64,000 nucleotides of DNA from Haloferax massiliensis (GTDB lineage: Archaea; Halobacteriota; Halobacteria; Halobacteriales; Haloferacaceae), in contig NZ_CSTE01000002.1 in the NCBI RefSeq assembly GCF_001368915.1, positions 1,124,497-1,188,496 on the forward strand. Direction: 5' to 3'. Below the pieces are notes generated by a model. The model worked only from the letters and a program-made list of their open reading frames with translations, searched no databases and was not told where the DNA came from. Positions within the stretch are counted from its first letter, which is position 1. Each line of letters opens with the position of its first letter. Both the position numbers and the translations under genes were made by a program. Shown piece after piece: positions 9,109-16,585 of the stretch.

Positions 9109-10146
9109 ATGAGTTGGAAAGCAATCGACGCCCTCGACGACGCTCGTGACGCCACGACGTCGCTCCTCCTCCCGTTCGACGCGGGTCGGTGGGCGCGCCT
9201 CGCACTCATCGCCCTCTTCGTCGGCGGCCTCGGCGGTGGCGGTGGCACCGGTGGCAACGCCGGAACAACCGCGCCCGGCAGCGGCGGGTCGACCGACATC
9301 CCGGTCGACTCGCTGCCCGGTTTCGTAACCCCCGAGAACGTCCTCGCAGCGGTTATCGCGCTCGCGGCGGTCGCTATCGCCCTCGGCATCGTCTGGTCGT
9401 TCGTCGGCTCCGTGATGCAGTTCGTCCTCGTGGACGCCGTCGTCACGAAAGACGTGCGCATCCGCGAACCGTTCCGCGAGCGCTTCTGGCTCGGCGTCAG
9501 GCTGTTCGGGTTCCAAGTCGGCCTGCTCGTCGCCGTCCTCGCGGTCATCGGACTCCCGATAGCGGCGGTGTTCTTCGGCATGGTCGCGTTCACGCCCGCG
9601 GTGGCCCTCCTCGCCATCCCGCTCGTACTGCTCGGGTTCTTGCTGCTGTTCGTGGTCGCGGTCGTCATGCAGTTGACGACCGACTTCGTCGTCCCGACGA
9701 TGATAGCCGAGGACCGCGCCCTCCTGTCGTCGTGGGGGCGGGTCGCTCCGGTGTTCCGCGCCGAACTCTCCGAGTTCGGACTGTACGTCATCGTCCGGTT
9801 CATCCTCGGCATCCTCGCGAGCATCGGTATCGGTATCGCGGCCCTCCTCGCCCTGCTCGTCGTCGCCATCCCCTTCGCCATCGTCGGCGGCGCGGCGTTC
9901 CTCGCGCTCAACGCCGCGAACGTCGCGTTGACCTCGACGGCCGGGCTGGTCGTCTTCGGCGCGCTCGGGGTCCTGTTCGTCCTCGCGGCCATCGCGGTCG
10001 GCGCGGTCGTCCAGATGCCCGTCGTGACGTACTTCCGGTACTACTCGCTGTTCTTGCTCGGCAGCGCCGACGACTCGCTCGACCTCGTCTCGCAGTTCCG
10101 GTCCGACGACGACTCGTCGGCTCCCGAGGGACCGACGCCCGCCTGA
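9109..10146 (+). CDS. Haloarchaeal multi-pass membrane protein, function unknown
   Basis: A 345-residue protein with an amphipathic N-terminus (MSWKAIDALDDARDATTSLL), a glycine-rich segment (about residues 45-65) and six or so membrane helices in the rest, ending in a short acidic Asp/Ser tail. The N-terminal pattern of an aromatic-charged segment followed by 'PFDAGRWARLAL' resembles a haloarchaeal DUF family of uncertain role. I chose the ATG at 9109 rather than the TTG at 9100. A CTTTATCC box near 9078-9085 fits a leaderless start. It stands alone after the subtilase. Confidence 0.6.
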   Translation: MSWKAIDALDDARDATTSLLLPFDAGRWARLALIALFVGGLGGGGGTGGNAGTTAPGSGGSTDIPVDSLPGFVTPENVLAAVIALAAVAIALGIVWSFVGSVMQFVLVDAVVTKDVRIREPFRERFWLGVRLFGFQVGLLVAVLAVIGLPIAAVFFGMVAFTPAVALLAIPLVLLGFLLLFVVAVVMQLTTDFVVPTMIAEDRALLSSWGRVAPVFRAELSEFGLYVIVRFILGILASIGIGIAALLALLVVAIPFAIVGGAAFLALNAANVALTSTAGLVVFGALGVLFVLAAIAVGAVVQMPVVTYFRYYSLFLLGSADDSLDLVSQFRSDDDSSAPEGPTPA

Positions 10147-10311
10147 ACACCGGCGACTCGCTCGCCCCGACTCGCGCTCCAATCTCGGGGGGCGCGCCGC
10201 CGTCACACCCTAAAACCCCCGTCGCACTTCGTTTTTCGCGCCGTCGCCGACGCGACCGACTCGGGTGGTAAGCGGTGATTAATTAATACGTTGACAATCC
10301 TACGCTTCGGT

Positions 10312-10482
10312 ATGTCCTTCGAATGGGTCTCGTACTTCACGTGCGAGGAGTGCGGGCTAGAGCGCCCGTCGCCGGAGGTCCCTTACGACCGCCTCGGGTA
10401 CGCGATCTGTCCGAACTGCGGCGCGGAGACGCGCCCGGCCGCCCCGGTGACGGCCGACGCCTCGACGCTGGCGGATGGGTAG
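10312..10482 (+). CDS. Small zinc-ribbon protein
   Basis: A 56-residue protein with two cysteine pairs, Cys11/Cys14 (CEECG) and Cys33/Cys36 (CPNCG), about 19 residues apart. This is the spacing of a zinc ribbon and typical of the many tiny CPxCG proteins of haloarchaea. The ATG at 10312 is about 27 bases after a TTAATTAATA box (10279-10288), so transcription is probably leaderless. A 75-residue gene follows 30 bases downstream with no clear promoter of its own, suggesting co-transcription. Confidence 0.65.
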   Translation: MSFEWVSYFTCEECGLERPSPEVPYDRLGYAICPNCGAETRPAAPVTADASTLADG

Positions 10483-10512
10483 ACACTTCGGCCTCCGCCG
10501 TCATTGCCCGGT

Positions 10513-10740
10513 ATGAGTTGGACGGAGGTCCGCCGGGACGACCGCATCGCGGAGTGGGAGCGAAGCGACGGCCACGCGACCATTCGGCTCCGACGCGGGC
10601 CGAACGCGTGGCACGTCAGGGTCGACCGACTCTACCAGTCCGCCGAGGGCCGCGGCTACGAGGGCGAGCGCTTCGAGTCGGAGGCCGAGGCCCGCGAGGC
10701 CGTCGACGCGTGGAAGGCCGAGTACGACGTGGAGAACTGA
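10513..10740 (+). CDS. Small conserved-looking cytosolic protein
   Basis: A 75-residue protein beginning MSWTEVRRDDRIAEWE. It has a predicted beta-rich first half and a C-terminal amphipathic helix (SEAEAREAVDAWKAEYDVEN). No domain recognised with confidence. I chose the ATG at 10513 over the TTG at 10504. It is probably the second gene of a two-gene unit with the zinc-ribbon protein. It converges with the CBS-ParB gene, whose stop codon starts two bases after this one ends. Confidence 0.55.
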   Translation: MSWTEVRRDDRIAEWERSDGHATIRLRRGPNAWHVRVDRLYQSAEGRGYEGERFESEAEAREAVDAWKAEYDVEN

Positions 10741-10741
10741 G

Positions 10742-11536
10742 CTACTGTAACCGGCGGGTCGTCTCGACCAGCGGGTGTCGGGCGTAGTCGACGATGTCGA
10801 TGTCCGAGATGGACTTGAGACCCTCCTTTTCGGCGGTCCGCTGCATCCCGAGTTCGACCGGGTCGTCGACGACGATGACGTAGGCGTCCATCTCCTCGAT
10901 GCCGATGCGGTCGGCCGCGAGGACGCGGTGGTGGCCGTCCGCGAGGAGCAACGTCCCGTTGTTGTCGATGACGACGAGGGGTTCGGCGAGGCCGCGTTCG
11001 AGCTCGTAGCGGCGGCCGTCGAGTTCGTCGGCGTAGACGCGGGCCTGCGTCGGAATGAGGTTCGAAAGCGAGACGGTCCGTCGCTCCTGGTGGACCGTGA
11101 TGCCGTGAATCTGTTCGAGCGTCCGCATGAGTTTACCCACCTTCTCGGGCGTCGCGCGCTCGATTTGGCTTCGGATGACGTCCGTGTTCGAGATGATGCC
11201 GACGAGATTGCCCGCGTCGTCGACGACCGGGAGCTTCTGGATGCCCGACCGGAGGATGACGCGGGCGGCGTCGTTCACGTCCATCTCGGGGTGGGCGACG
11301 ACGAGGTCCGTCGCCATCACCGTCTCGATGGACTCCTCGTCGTCCGCGAGGAGGATATCTCGGGCCGTGACGAACCCCTCCGCTTTGCGACCGTCGCAGA
11401 CGGGAAACCCGTTGTGCCCGTCGCTCTCTGCGATGCGTCGGGCGACGTCCGCGACCGTGTCGGACGGAGAGACGGTCTGGACCTCGCGCGTCATGTACTC
11501 CTTGACGGTCGCTTTGGTACTCATCTCCCATCCCAT
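10742..11536 (-). CDS. CBS-pair and ParB/Srx-like domain protein
   Basis: About 264 residues: two CBS domains (about residues 10-130; VKEYMTREVQTVSPSDTV, then VMATDLVVAHPEMDV), then a ParB/sulfiredoxin-fold domain (about 155-240) with the signature ADGHHRVLAA. The family includes ParB-type DNA partition proteins, nucleases, and the archaeal ADP-dependent free-serine kinase SerK. With no helix-turn-helix partition module, a small-molecule kinase regulated by adenine nucleotides is at least as likely as a DNA-binding role (inference). Start choice is uncertain: ATGs at 11575, 11536 and 11524 are all in frame. I prefer 11536, which avoids overlap with the upstream gene. Confidence 0.75.
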   Translation of the reverse strand: MGWEMSTKATVKEYMTREVQTVSPSDTVADVARRIAESDGHNGFPVCDGRKAEGFVTARDILLADDEESIETVMATDLVVAHPEMDVNDAARVILRSGIQKLPVVDDAGNLVGIISNTDVIRSQIERATPEKVGKLMRTLEQIHGITVHQERRTVSLSNLIPTQARVYADELDGRRYELERGLAEPLVVIDNNGTLLLADGHHRVLAADRIGIEEMDAYVIVVDDPVELGMQRTAEKEGLKSISDIDIVDYARHPLVETTRRLQ

Positions 11537-11567
11537 AGGGCCACCGTCGGCAAAAACGTGTGGGCGC

Positions 11568-13025
11568 TCACTCATCGAGCGGGTACTCGAAGGCGACGTC
11601 GGTGTCCAGACTCGGCGTCGGCGTCGCGTGTTCGAGCGTCTCGAATAGCCGCCCAGCGACGATGTCCGTGACGATGGTCGCCAGCGATTCCCGAGAGTCG
11701 TCGCCCACGTCGTCGAGGATGCCTAACGGAATCTGTGCGCCCGCCATGTCGGCGTGGCCGCCGGCGCTCCCGATGGAGCCGAGGGCGTCACGAAACGCCT
11801 CGCCGAGGTCGACCCGCGCACCGCGGGCGCGGCCGGAGACGTAGACCGTCCCGTCCATCAGGCCGTAGACGACCGTCACCTCGACGCCCTCCATCCCGAG
11901 GAGGTGGTCGGCGGCCTGCGCGAGGGCGTCCCGCTCGCGGATATCGCCGACGTTCGACGCGAGGGCGTTCCCCCGGACGTCGCGGTTCGAGATGGCGCGC
12001 GCGAGCGTCTCCATCGTCTCGGAGGTGAGGCTCGGCGTCTCGACCCGTTCGAGCAGGTCAACGTCGACGTGGGGGATGAGGAAGGCGGCGGCCTCGAAGT
12101 CGGCCGTCGAGACCTCCCGCGTGAAGTCGTTGGTGTCGACCTGAATCCCGAACAACAGCGCCGTCGCGACCGTCGTGTCGGGGACGATTCCGAGCCGTTC
12201 GAGGTACTCCGCGAGGAGCGTGCTCGTCGCACCGACGCCGCGCCTGAGGTCCACGTACGCCGCCTCGACCGGCGCGCGCGGCGGGTGGTGGTCGATGACG
12301 ATGTCGATCGTCGTCTCCGGCGGGAGGCGGTCGTTGACGCCCGGCCGGGAGTGGTCGACGAGCGCGAAGCCGGCGTACTCGTCGTCCGCGGGTACCTCGT
12401 CGAGGACGCGGAGGTCCAGTTCGAGGAGGTTGACGAGCGCGCGGTTCTCCTGATGAGAGATGTCGCCGAAGTAACACGCTTCGGCGTCGATACCCGCCCG
12501 CTCGGCGATGGCTTGTAGCGCCAGCGCCGCGGCGATAGCGTCGGGGTCCGGGTTGTCGTGCATCACGACCGCGAGCTTGCCGTCGACGTTTCGGAGGACC
12601 CGCATCAGGCGGTTCAGCCGCTCCGTGTGCGACGTGCCGACCGCGTCGAGGATGCGGTCTGTGACCACTCGCCGCGGGTCGATGACCTCGTCGGCGAGGT
12701 CGTACACCTCGTCGCGGACCGACGGGTCGGCGTCGTCACCGAGGTAGACGACCAGCGGCGCGTCCGGACAGTGTTCGCTGGCCGCGCGCGCCGCGTCGAG
12801 GTTCGACCGCGGAGACTGTCCGCCGACGACGACGAGGTCGACCACGTCTGGGTAGGTCGACGGGTCGGCGGGGTCGCCCTCTCTCGCGTCGATACCGTCC
12901 GAGCGGAGGTCCTCGGCGCGCCCCTTTCGGTCGGTGACGACCGTCACCGTCCCGCCGCGACCGGTGAGTTGCTCGACGAGACCCCCACCGAGCGACCCAC
13001 AGCCGAGAACCAGGCGACGTACCAT
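11568..13025 (-). CDS. TrkA-N plus DHH/DHHA1 phosphoesterase
   Basis: A 485-residue protein. The N-terminal Rossmann NAD-binding (TrkA-N/RCK) domain starts with LVLGCGSLGGGLVEQL. A DHH phosphoesterase domain follows with the metal motifs HDNPDPDAIA (about residues 155-164) and IDHHPP, and then a DHHA1 domain with GGHADMAGAQI. This architecture belongs with GdpP/NrnA-like enzymes that hydrolyse c-di-AMP, pApA or short oligoribonucleotides; the RCK domain suggests coupling to K+ or redox state. The start is the ATG at 13025 (MVRRLVLG). It is probably co-transcribed with the CBS-ParB gene about 30 bases downstream. Confidence 0.82.
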   Translation of the reverse strand: MVRRLVLGCGSLGGGLVEQLTGRGGTVTVVTDRKGRAEDLRSDGIDAREGDPADPSTYPDVVDLVVVGGQSPRSNLDAARAASEHCPDAPLVVYLGDDADPSVRDEVYDLADEVIDPRRVVTDRILDAVGTSHTERLNRLMRVLRNVDGKLAVVMHDNPDPDAIAAALALQAIAERAGIDAEACYFGDISHQENRALVNLLELDLRVLDEVPADDEYAGFALVDHSRPGVNDRLPPETTIDIVIDHHPPRAPVEAAYVDLRRGVGATSTLLAEYLERLGIVPDTTVATALLFGIQVDTNDFTREVSTADFEAAAFLIPHVDVDLLERVETPSLTSETMETLARAISNRDVRGNALASNVGDIRERDALAQAADHLLGMEGVEVTVVYGLMDGTVYVSGRARGARVDLGEAFRDALGSIGSAGGHADMAGAQIPLGILDDVGDDSRESLATIVTDIVAGRLFETLEHATPTPSLDTDVAFEYPLDE

Positions 13026-13086
13026 ACAGGAACGGTCGAACTCCGGCCGCAAAACCCTACCGTCCTCCCATCCGGCGATGATATTA

Positions 13087-13106
13087 TGTCATGCCACGCC
13101 ATGACA
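13087..13106. promoter_or_regulatory. Operator-like inverted repeat TGTCATG-N6-CATGACA
   Basis: A perfect 7-base inverted repeat with a six-base spacer lies between a TATA-like sequence (about 13079-13086) and the predicted leaderless start of the gene at 13115. A protein bound here would block transcription initiation, which is the usual place for archaeal repressor sites. The divergent DHH gene starts only 62 bases away and could share the control. Confidence 0.45.
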
Positions 13107-13114
13107 CACATACG

Positions 13115-13495
13115 ATGGAACTCGAGACGCAACTGCTCCCCGAATCGCGAGCCGAGTCGTTCGTCCGAACCTGTCGAACCGTCGTCGGCGACGACCTCAG
13201 GAGCGTGACGTACTTCACCCACGACCGCTGTGACCAGATTTACCTCCGGAGCGACCTCGAAGCCGACGCCGACCTCACCGGATTCGTCGAACACGAGACC
13301 GATGGGTTTCAGGCCCGGACCGCCTATCGCGGCTCCGAACTCGGTGACTACCGCTACACCGTCCGCGCGTTTGACCACGGCTACCTGACGCGGGTGACCG
13401 CCGACGACAAAGGCGTGTTCGTCACGACCGACGGCCTGACGCTCAGGCGCTCCGAGGAGCTGGCATCGGCGCTCGGCGAGTTACTGCGCGAATAA
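13115..13495 (+). CDS. Small haloarchaeal protein of unknown function
   Basis: A 126-residue soluble protein beginning MELETQLLPESRAESFVRTC, with alternating helical and beta-rich segments. It carries the motif SVTYFTHDRCDQIYLRSDLE (about 30-50), which reads like a conserved core of a small haloarchaeal domain family; I do not know its role. The ATG at 13115 is chosen over 13091 because of the TATA-like box and the inverted repeat just upstream. It converges with nuoN. Confidence 0.6.
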   Translation: MELETQLLPESRAESFVRTCRTVVGDDLRSVTYFTHDRCDQIYLRSDLEADADLTGFVEHETDGFQARTAYRGSELGDYRYTVRAFDHGYLTRVTADDKGVFVTTDGLTLRRSEELASALGELLRE

Positions 13496-13534
13496 AAGAA
13501 ACCGAAACGGAACCGGGCCGAATCGCCGGAACGC

Positions 13535-15055
13535 TCAGAAGAGCGCCGCGGCGACGGTCTGGGCCGTCTCGATGACGGGTTGGAAGCCGGGCAGGAGCAG
13601 CAACGTCCCGACCGCGGCGAAGATAATCGCCACGTAGAGACCGACCGGCTGACTGCCGATTTCGAGGGGCTCAGACGGCTCCTCGATCCACATCGCTTTC
13701 ACGACGCGACTGTAGTAGAACAGCGACAGCGCGCTGTTGACCGCGCCGACCGCGGCGAGCCACCAGAAGCCGGAGCCGATGGCCGACTCGAACAGGGCGT
13801 ACTTCGAGAAGAAGCCGCCGAACGGCGGGAGCCCCGCGAGCGAGAACATGAAGACGGTCATCGCCGTCGCGGCGACGGGCGCCTTCGACGCGATGCCGTT
13901 GTAGTCCTCGAACGTGCGGCCGAGACCCCACTTTTCGACCATGGCGATGAACAGGAACGCGCCCGTGTTCATGAAGCCGTAGACGAGCAGGTGGGCCATG
14001 CTCGCGCCGAGCACGTCGCCGTTCGCGGCACCGCCGTCGACGGTGATGGCCGCGAGACCGATGAGCGCGTAGCCGGCGTGCCCGATAGAGGAGTACGCCA
14101 GCATGCGCTTTACGTTCTCTTGGGTCGCCGCCGCGAAGTTACCGAGCGTCATCGTGACGACGGCGAGCAGCGCGAACAGCAGCGACCAGTCGACGCTCCC
14201 GCCGCCGATTGCGGTGACGGTTTCGAGGGGGAACGCGACGGTGAACACGCGGAAGGCGACGGCGAAGCCGGCCGCCTTCGACGCCGACGAGAGGAACGCG
14301 CTCACGGGAGCGGGCGCGCCCTCGTAGGCCTCCGGCGCCCAGAAGTGGAACGGGACGGAGGCGGTCTTGAACGCGAAGCCGCCGGCGATCATCAGCACGC
14401 CGAGGCCGAGGACGCCGACGAGTTCGGTTCCCTCGGCGAGCGTCGCGGCGATTTCCGGGAGCACCAGCGAGCCGGTGACGGCGAACACGAGGCTGATACC
14501 GAACGCGAACACCGCCGACGACAGCGCGCCGATGAGGAAGTACTTCAGGCCGGCTTCGATGCTTCCGCGGTCCTTCTTGAGGAACGCGACGAGCGCGTAC
14601 GACGGCAGGGACGCGAGTTCGAGGCTGACGAAGACGGTCGCCAGCGAGTTCGACATCCCCATGAGCGTCATGCCGGTCGCGGCGAACAGCACGAGGGCGT
14701 AGAACTCGCCTTGGTACTGCTGGTCCGCGAGGTAGTCGTACGAGGCGACAGAGACCATCGCGGCGACGCTGGTGAAGATGAGCGTGAAAAACAGGCTCAT
14801 CCCGTCGACGACGAGCGCGTCGCCGTACAGCGTGATTGCGCCACCGGTGGACTCCATGCCGGTTCCACCGATGAGGAACCAGCCGGCGATACCGCCGGCG
14901 GCGAGCGCGCCGAGCGTCGCCGTGCCGGCCAAGAGGCCGTTGTTCGTGGAGTCAGGGTCGATGGTGTCGATGAGCAGCAGCGCGAGGCCCGTCAGCGCGA
15001 GCACGATGGCTGGAGCCGTCGCCGCCCACTCGGGGAGCGTCTGGAGGGGCGTCAT
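13535..15055 (-). CDS. nuoN: NADH dehydrogenase-like complex, subunit N
   Basis: A 506-residue antiporter-like membrane subunit of respiratory complex I with about 14 hydrophobic helices. It pumps protons together with NuoL and NuoM. Visible family marks include FVSLELASLPSYALVAFLKK (charged pair in the fifth helix region), a conserved Lys/His-containing stretch SVPFHFWAPEAYEGAPAPV, and MLAYSSIGHAGYALIGL. It is the last gene of the nuo operon. Its ATG follows the nuoM stop without a gap, so translation is probably coupled. Confidence 0.95.
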   Translation of the reverse strand: MTPLQTLPEWAATAPAIVLALTGLALLLIDTIDPDSTNNGLLAGTATLGALAAGGIAGWFLIGGTGMESTGGAITLYGDALVVDGMSLFFTLIFTSVAAMVSVASYDYLADQQYQGEFYALVLFAATGMTLMGMSNSLATVFVSLELASLPSYALVAFLKKDRGSIEAGLKYFLIGALSSAVFAFGISLVFAVTGSLVLPEIAATLAEGTELVGVLGLGVLMIAGGFAFKTASVPFHFWAPEAYEGAPAPVSAFLSSASKAAGFAVAFRVFTVAFPLETVTAIGGGSVDWSLLFALLAVVTMTLGNFAAATQENVKRMLAYSSIGHAGYALIGLAAITVDGGAANGDVLGASMAHLLVYGFMNTGAFLFIAMVEKWGLGRTFEDYNGIASKAPVAATAMTVFMFSLAGLPPFGGFFSKYALFESAIGSGFWWLAAVGAVNSALSLFYYSRVVKAMWIEEPSEPLEIGSQPVGLYVAIIFAAVGTLLLLPGFQPVIETAQTVAAALF

Positions 15056-16585
15056 CTAGAACGCACCTCCCAGTTCGAGAATCGGAGTAACCGCGTCCTG
15101 AATCATCGTGAAGAAGATGTCCGGAGAGACACCGAGCACGATGGTGAGAAGCAGCAGCACCGCGAGCGGTGCCACGTCGTGGAACGGTGCCTCGGTGATC
15201 TCGTAGTCGCCGTCGAACCGGAACGGTCCGAACAGGGTCCGCTGCATCGCGAACAGCAGGTAGCCCGCGACGATGACGATACCGAACATAGCCGCGCCGG
15301 TAAACAGCGGCATCGCCTCCATCACCGTGGACTCGAACGCGCCCTTGAAGATGAAGAACTCTGCCGCGAAACCGGCCATGAGCGGGAGGCCCATGTAGCC
15401 GAACGCGCCGGCGACGAAGATGCCGGCGGTGACGGGCATCCGGTCGGCCAGTCCGGAGAAGTCAGTCACCATACGCGTGTGGGTCGTGTTGTAGATGACG
15501 CCGACGGCCATGAACATCAGACCGGAGATGAGGCCGTGGGCGACCATCTGGAAGGTCGCACCGCCGACGCCGTAGGTGGTGTAGGCGATGAGACCGAGGA
15601 TGACGTACCCCATCGACGAGACGGAGGAGTACGCGACGATGCGCTTGAGGTCCTGCTGTGCCAGCGCGAGGAGCGCGCCGTAGATGACGCTCGCGACGGC
15701 GAGCAGGGCGATGGGCAGCGCGAAGGCGCGCGCCGTCTCCGGGAGCATCGTGAAGTTGAACCGGAGCAGGGCGTACGTACCCATCTTCAGGAGGACCCCG
15801 GCCAGCATGACCGACACCGGCGTGGGGGCCTCGACGTGGGCGTCCGGCAGCCACGTGTGAAGCGGGGCGACCGGAACCTTGACCGCGAACCCGAGGAACA
15901 TCGCGACGAACGCGACCGACGCGAGCGCGCCGGGCGACAGCCCCGCGAAGCTCCCGAGCTCTCCGGCCTGCAACGCCTGCGCGATTTCGGGCAGGCGGAA
16001 CGACGAGACCGAGTCGCCGAGACCGAACACGAGCGAGATGAACCCGATGAACATCACGAGCGACGCGATGTTCGTGTAGACGAAGAACTTGATCGCCGCG
16101 TACTTGCGGCGGGGACCGCCCCAGACGCCGATGAGGAAGTACATCGGCAGGAGCACGGCCTCCCAGAAGATGAACCAGACGAAGAAGTCGAGCGCCGTGA
16201 AGACGCCCAGCAGGTTCGCCTCCATCAGGAGCATCAGACCGAAGAACTGGGACTGACGCTCCGAGATGGGCGTCCACGCGCTGACGATAGCGAGCGTGGT
16301 GAGGATGGTCGTGAGGACGACGAGCGGCATGCTGATGCCGTCGACGCCGACCATCCAGTGAATGTCGTACTGGCCGAGTTGCAACCAGGCGACGTCTGTC
16401 TCGAACGCGATGTTCCCGCCGAGAAGGGCGTTCCCGCTCGCGTCGTACTGTTGCCACATGTAGAGGCTCCCGACGACGGGAGCCAGACTCAGCGCGAAGG
16501 CCGCCTTGCCGGCGTACCGGTCCGGCAGGACGAAGGTGACCAGCGCGGCGAGGAACGTGACTGCGATGAGCGCTTCGATTATCAT
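15056..16585 (-). CDS. nuoM: NADH dehydrogenase-like complex, subunit M
   Basis: A 509-residue antiporter-like complex I subunit with about 14 helices. Diagnostic stretches are FFVWFIFWEAVLLPMYFLIG (the conserved glutamate of TM5), VPVAPLHTWLPDAHVEAPTP, and LKRIVAYSSVSSMGYVILGL. The start is the ATG at 16585, overlapping the nuoL stop in an ATGA arrangement; the upstream codons of the longer frame lie inside nuoL. Confidence 0.95.
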   Translation of the reverse strand: MIIEALIAVTFLAALVTFVLPDRYAGKAAFALSLAPVVGSLYMWQQYDASGNALLGGNIAFETDVAWLQLGQYDIHWMVGVDGISMPLVVLTTILTTLAIVSAWTPISERQSQFFGLMLLMEANLLGVFTALDFFVWFIFWEAVLLPMYFLIGVWGGPRRKYAAIKFFVYTNIASLVMFIGFISLVFGLGDSVSSFRLPEIAQALQAGELGSFAGLSPGALASVAFVAMFLGFAVKVPVAPLHTWLPDAHVEAPTPVSVMLAGVLLKMGTYALLRFNFTMLPETARAFALPIALLAVASVIYGALLALAQQDLKRIVAYSSVSSMGYVILGLIAYTTYGVGGATFQMVAHGLISGLMFMAVGVIYNTTHTRMVTDFSGLADRMPVTAGIFVAGAFGYMGLPLMAGFAAEFFIFKGAFESTVMEAMPLFTGAAMFGIVIVAGYLLFAMQRTLFGPFRFDGDYEITEAPFHDVAPLAVLLLLTIVLGVSPDIFFTMIQDAVTPILELGGAF

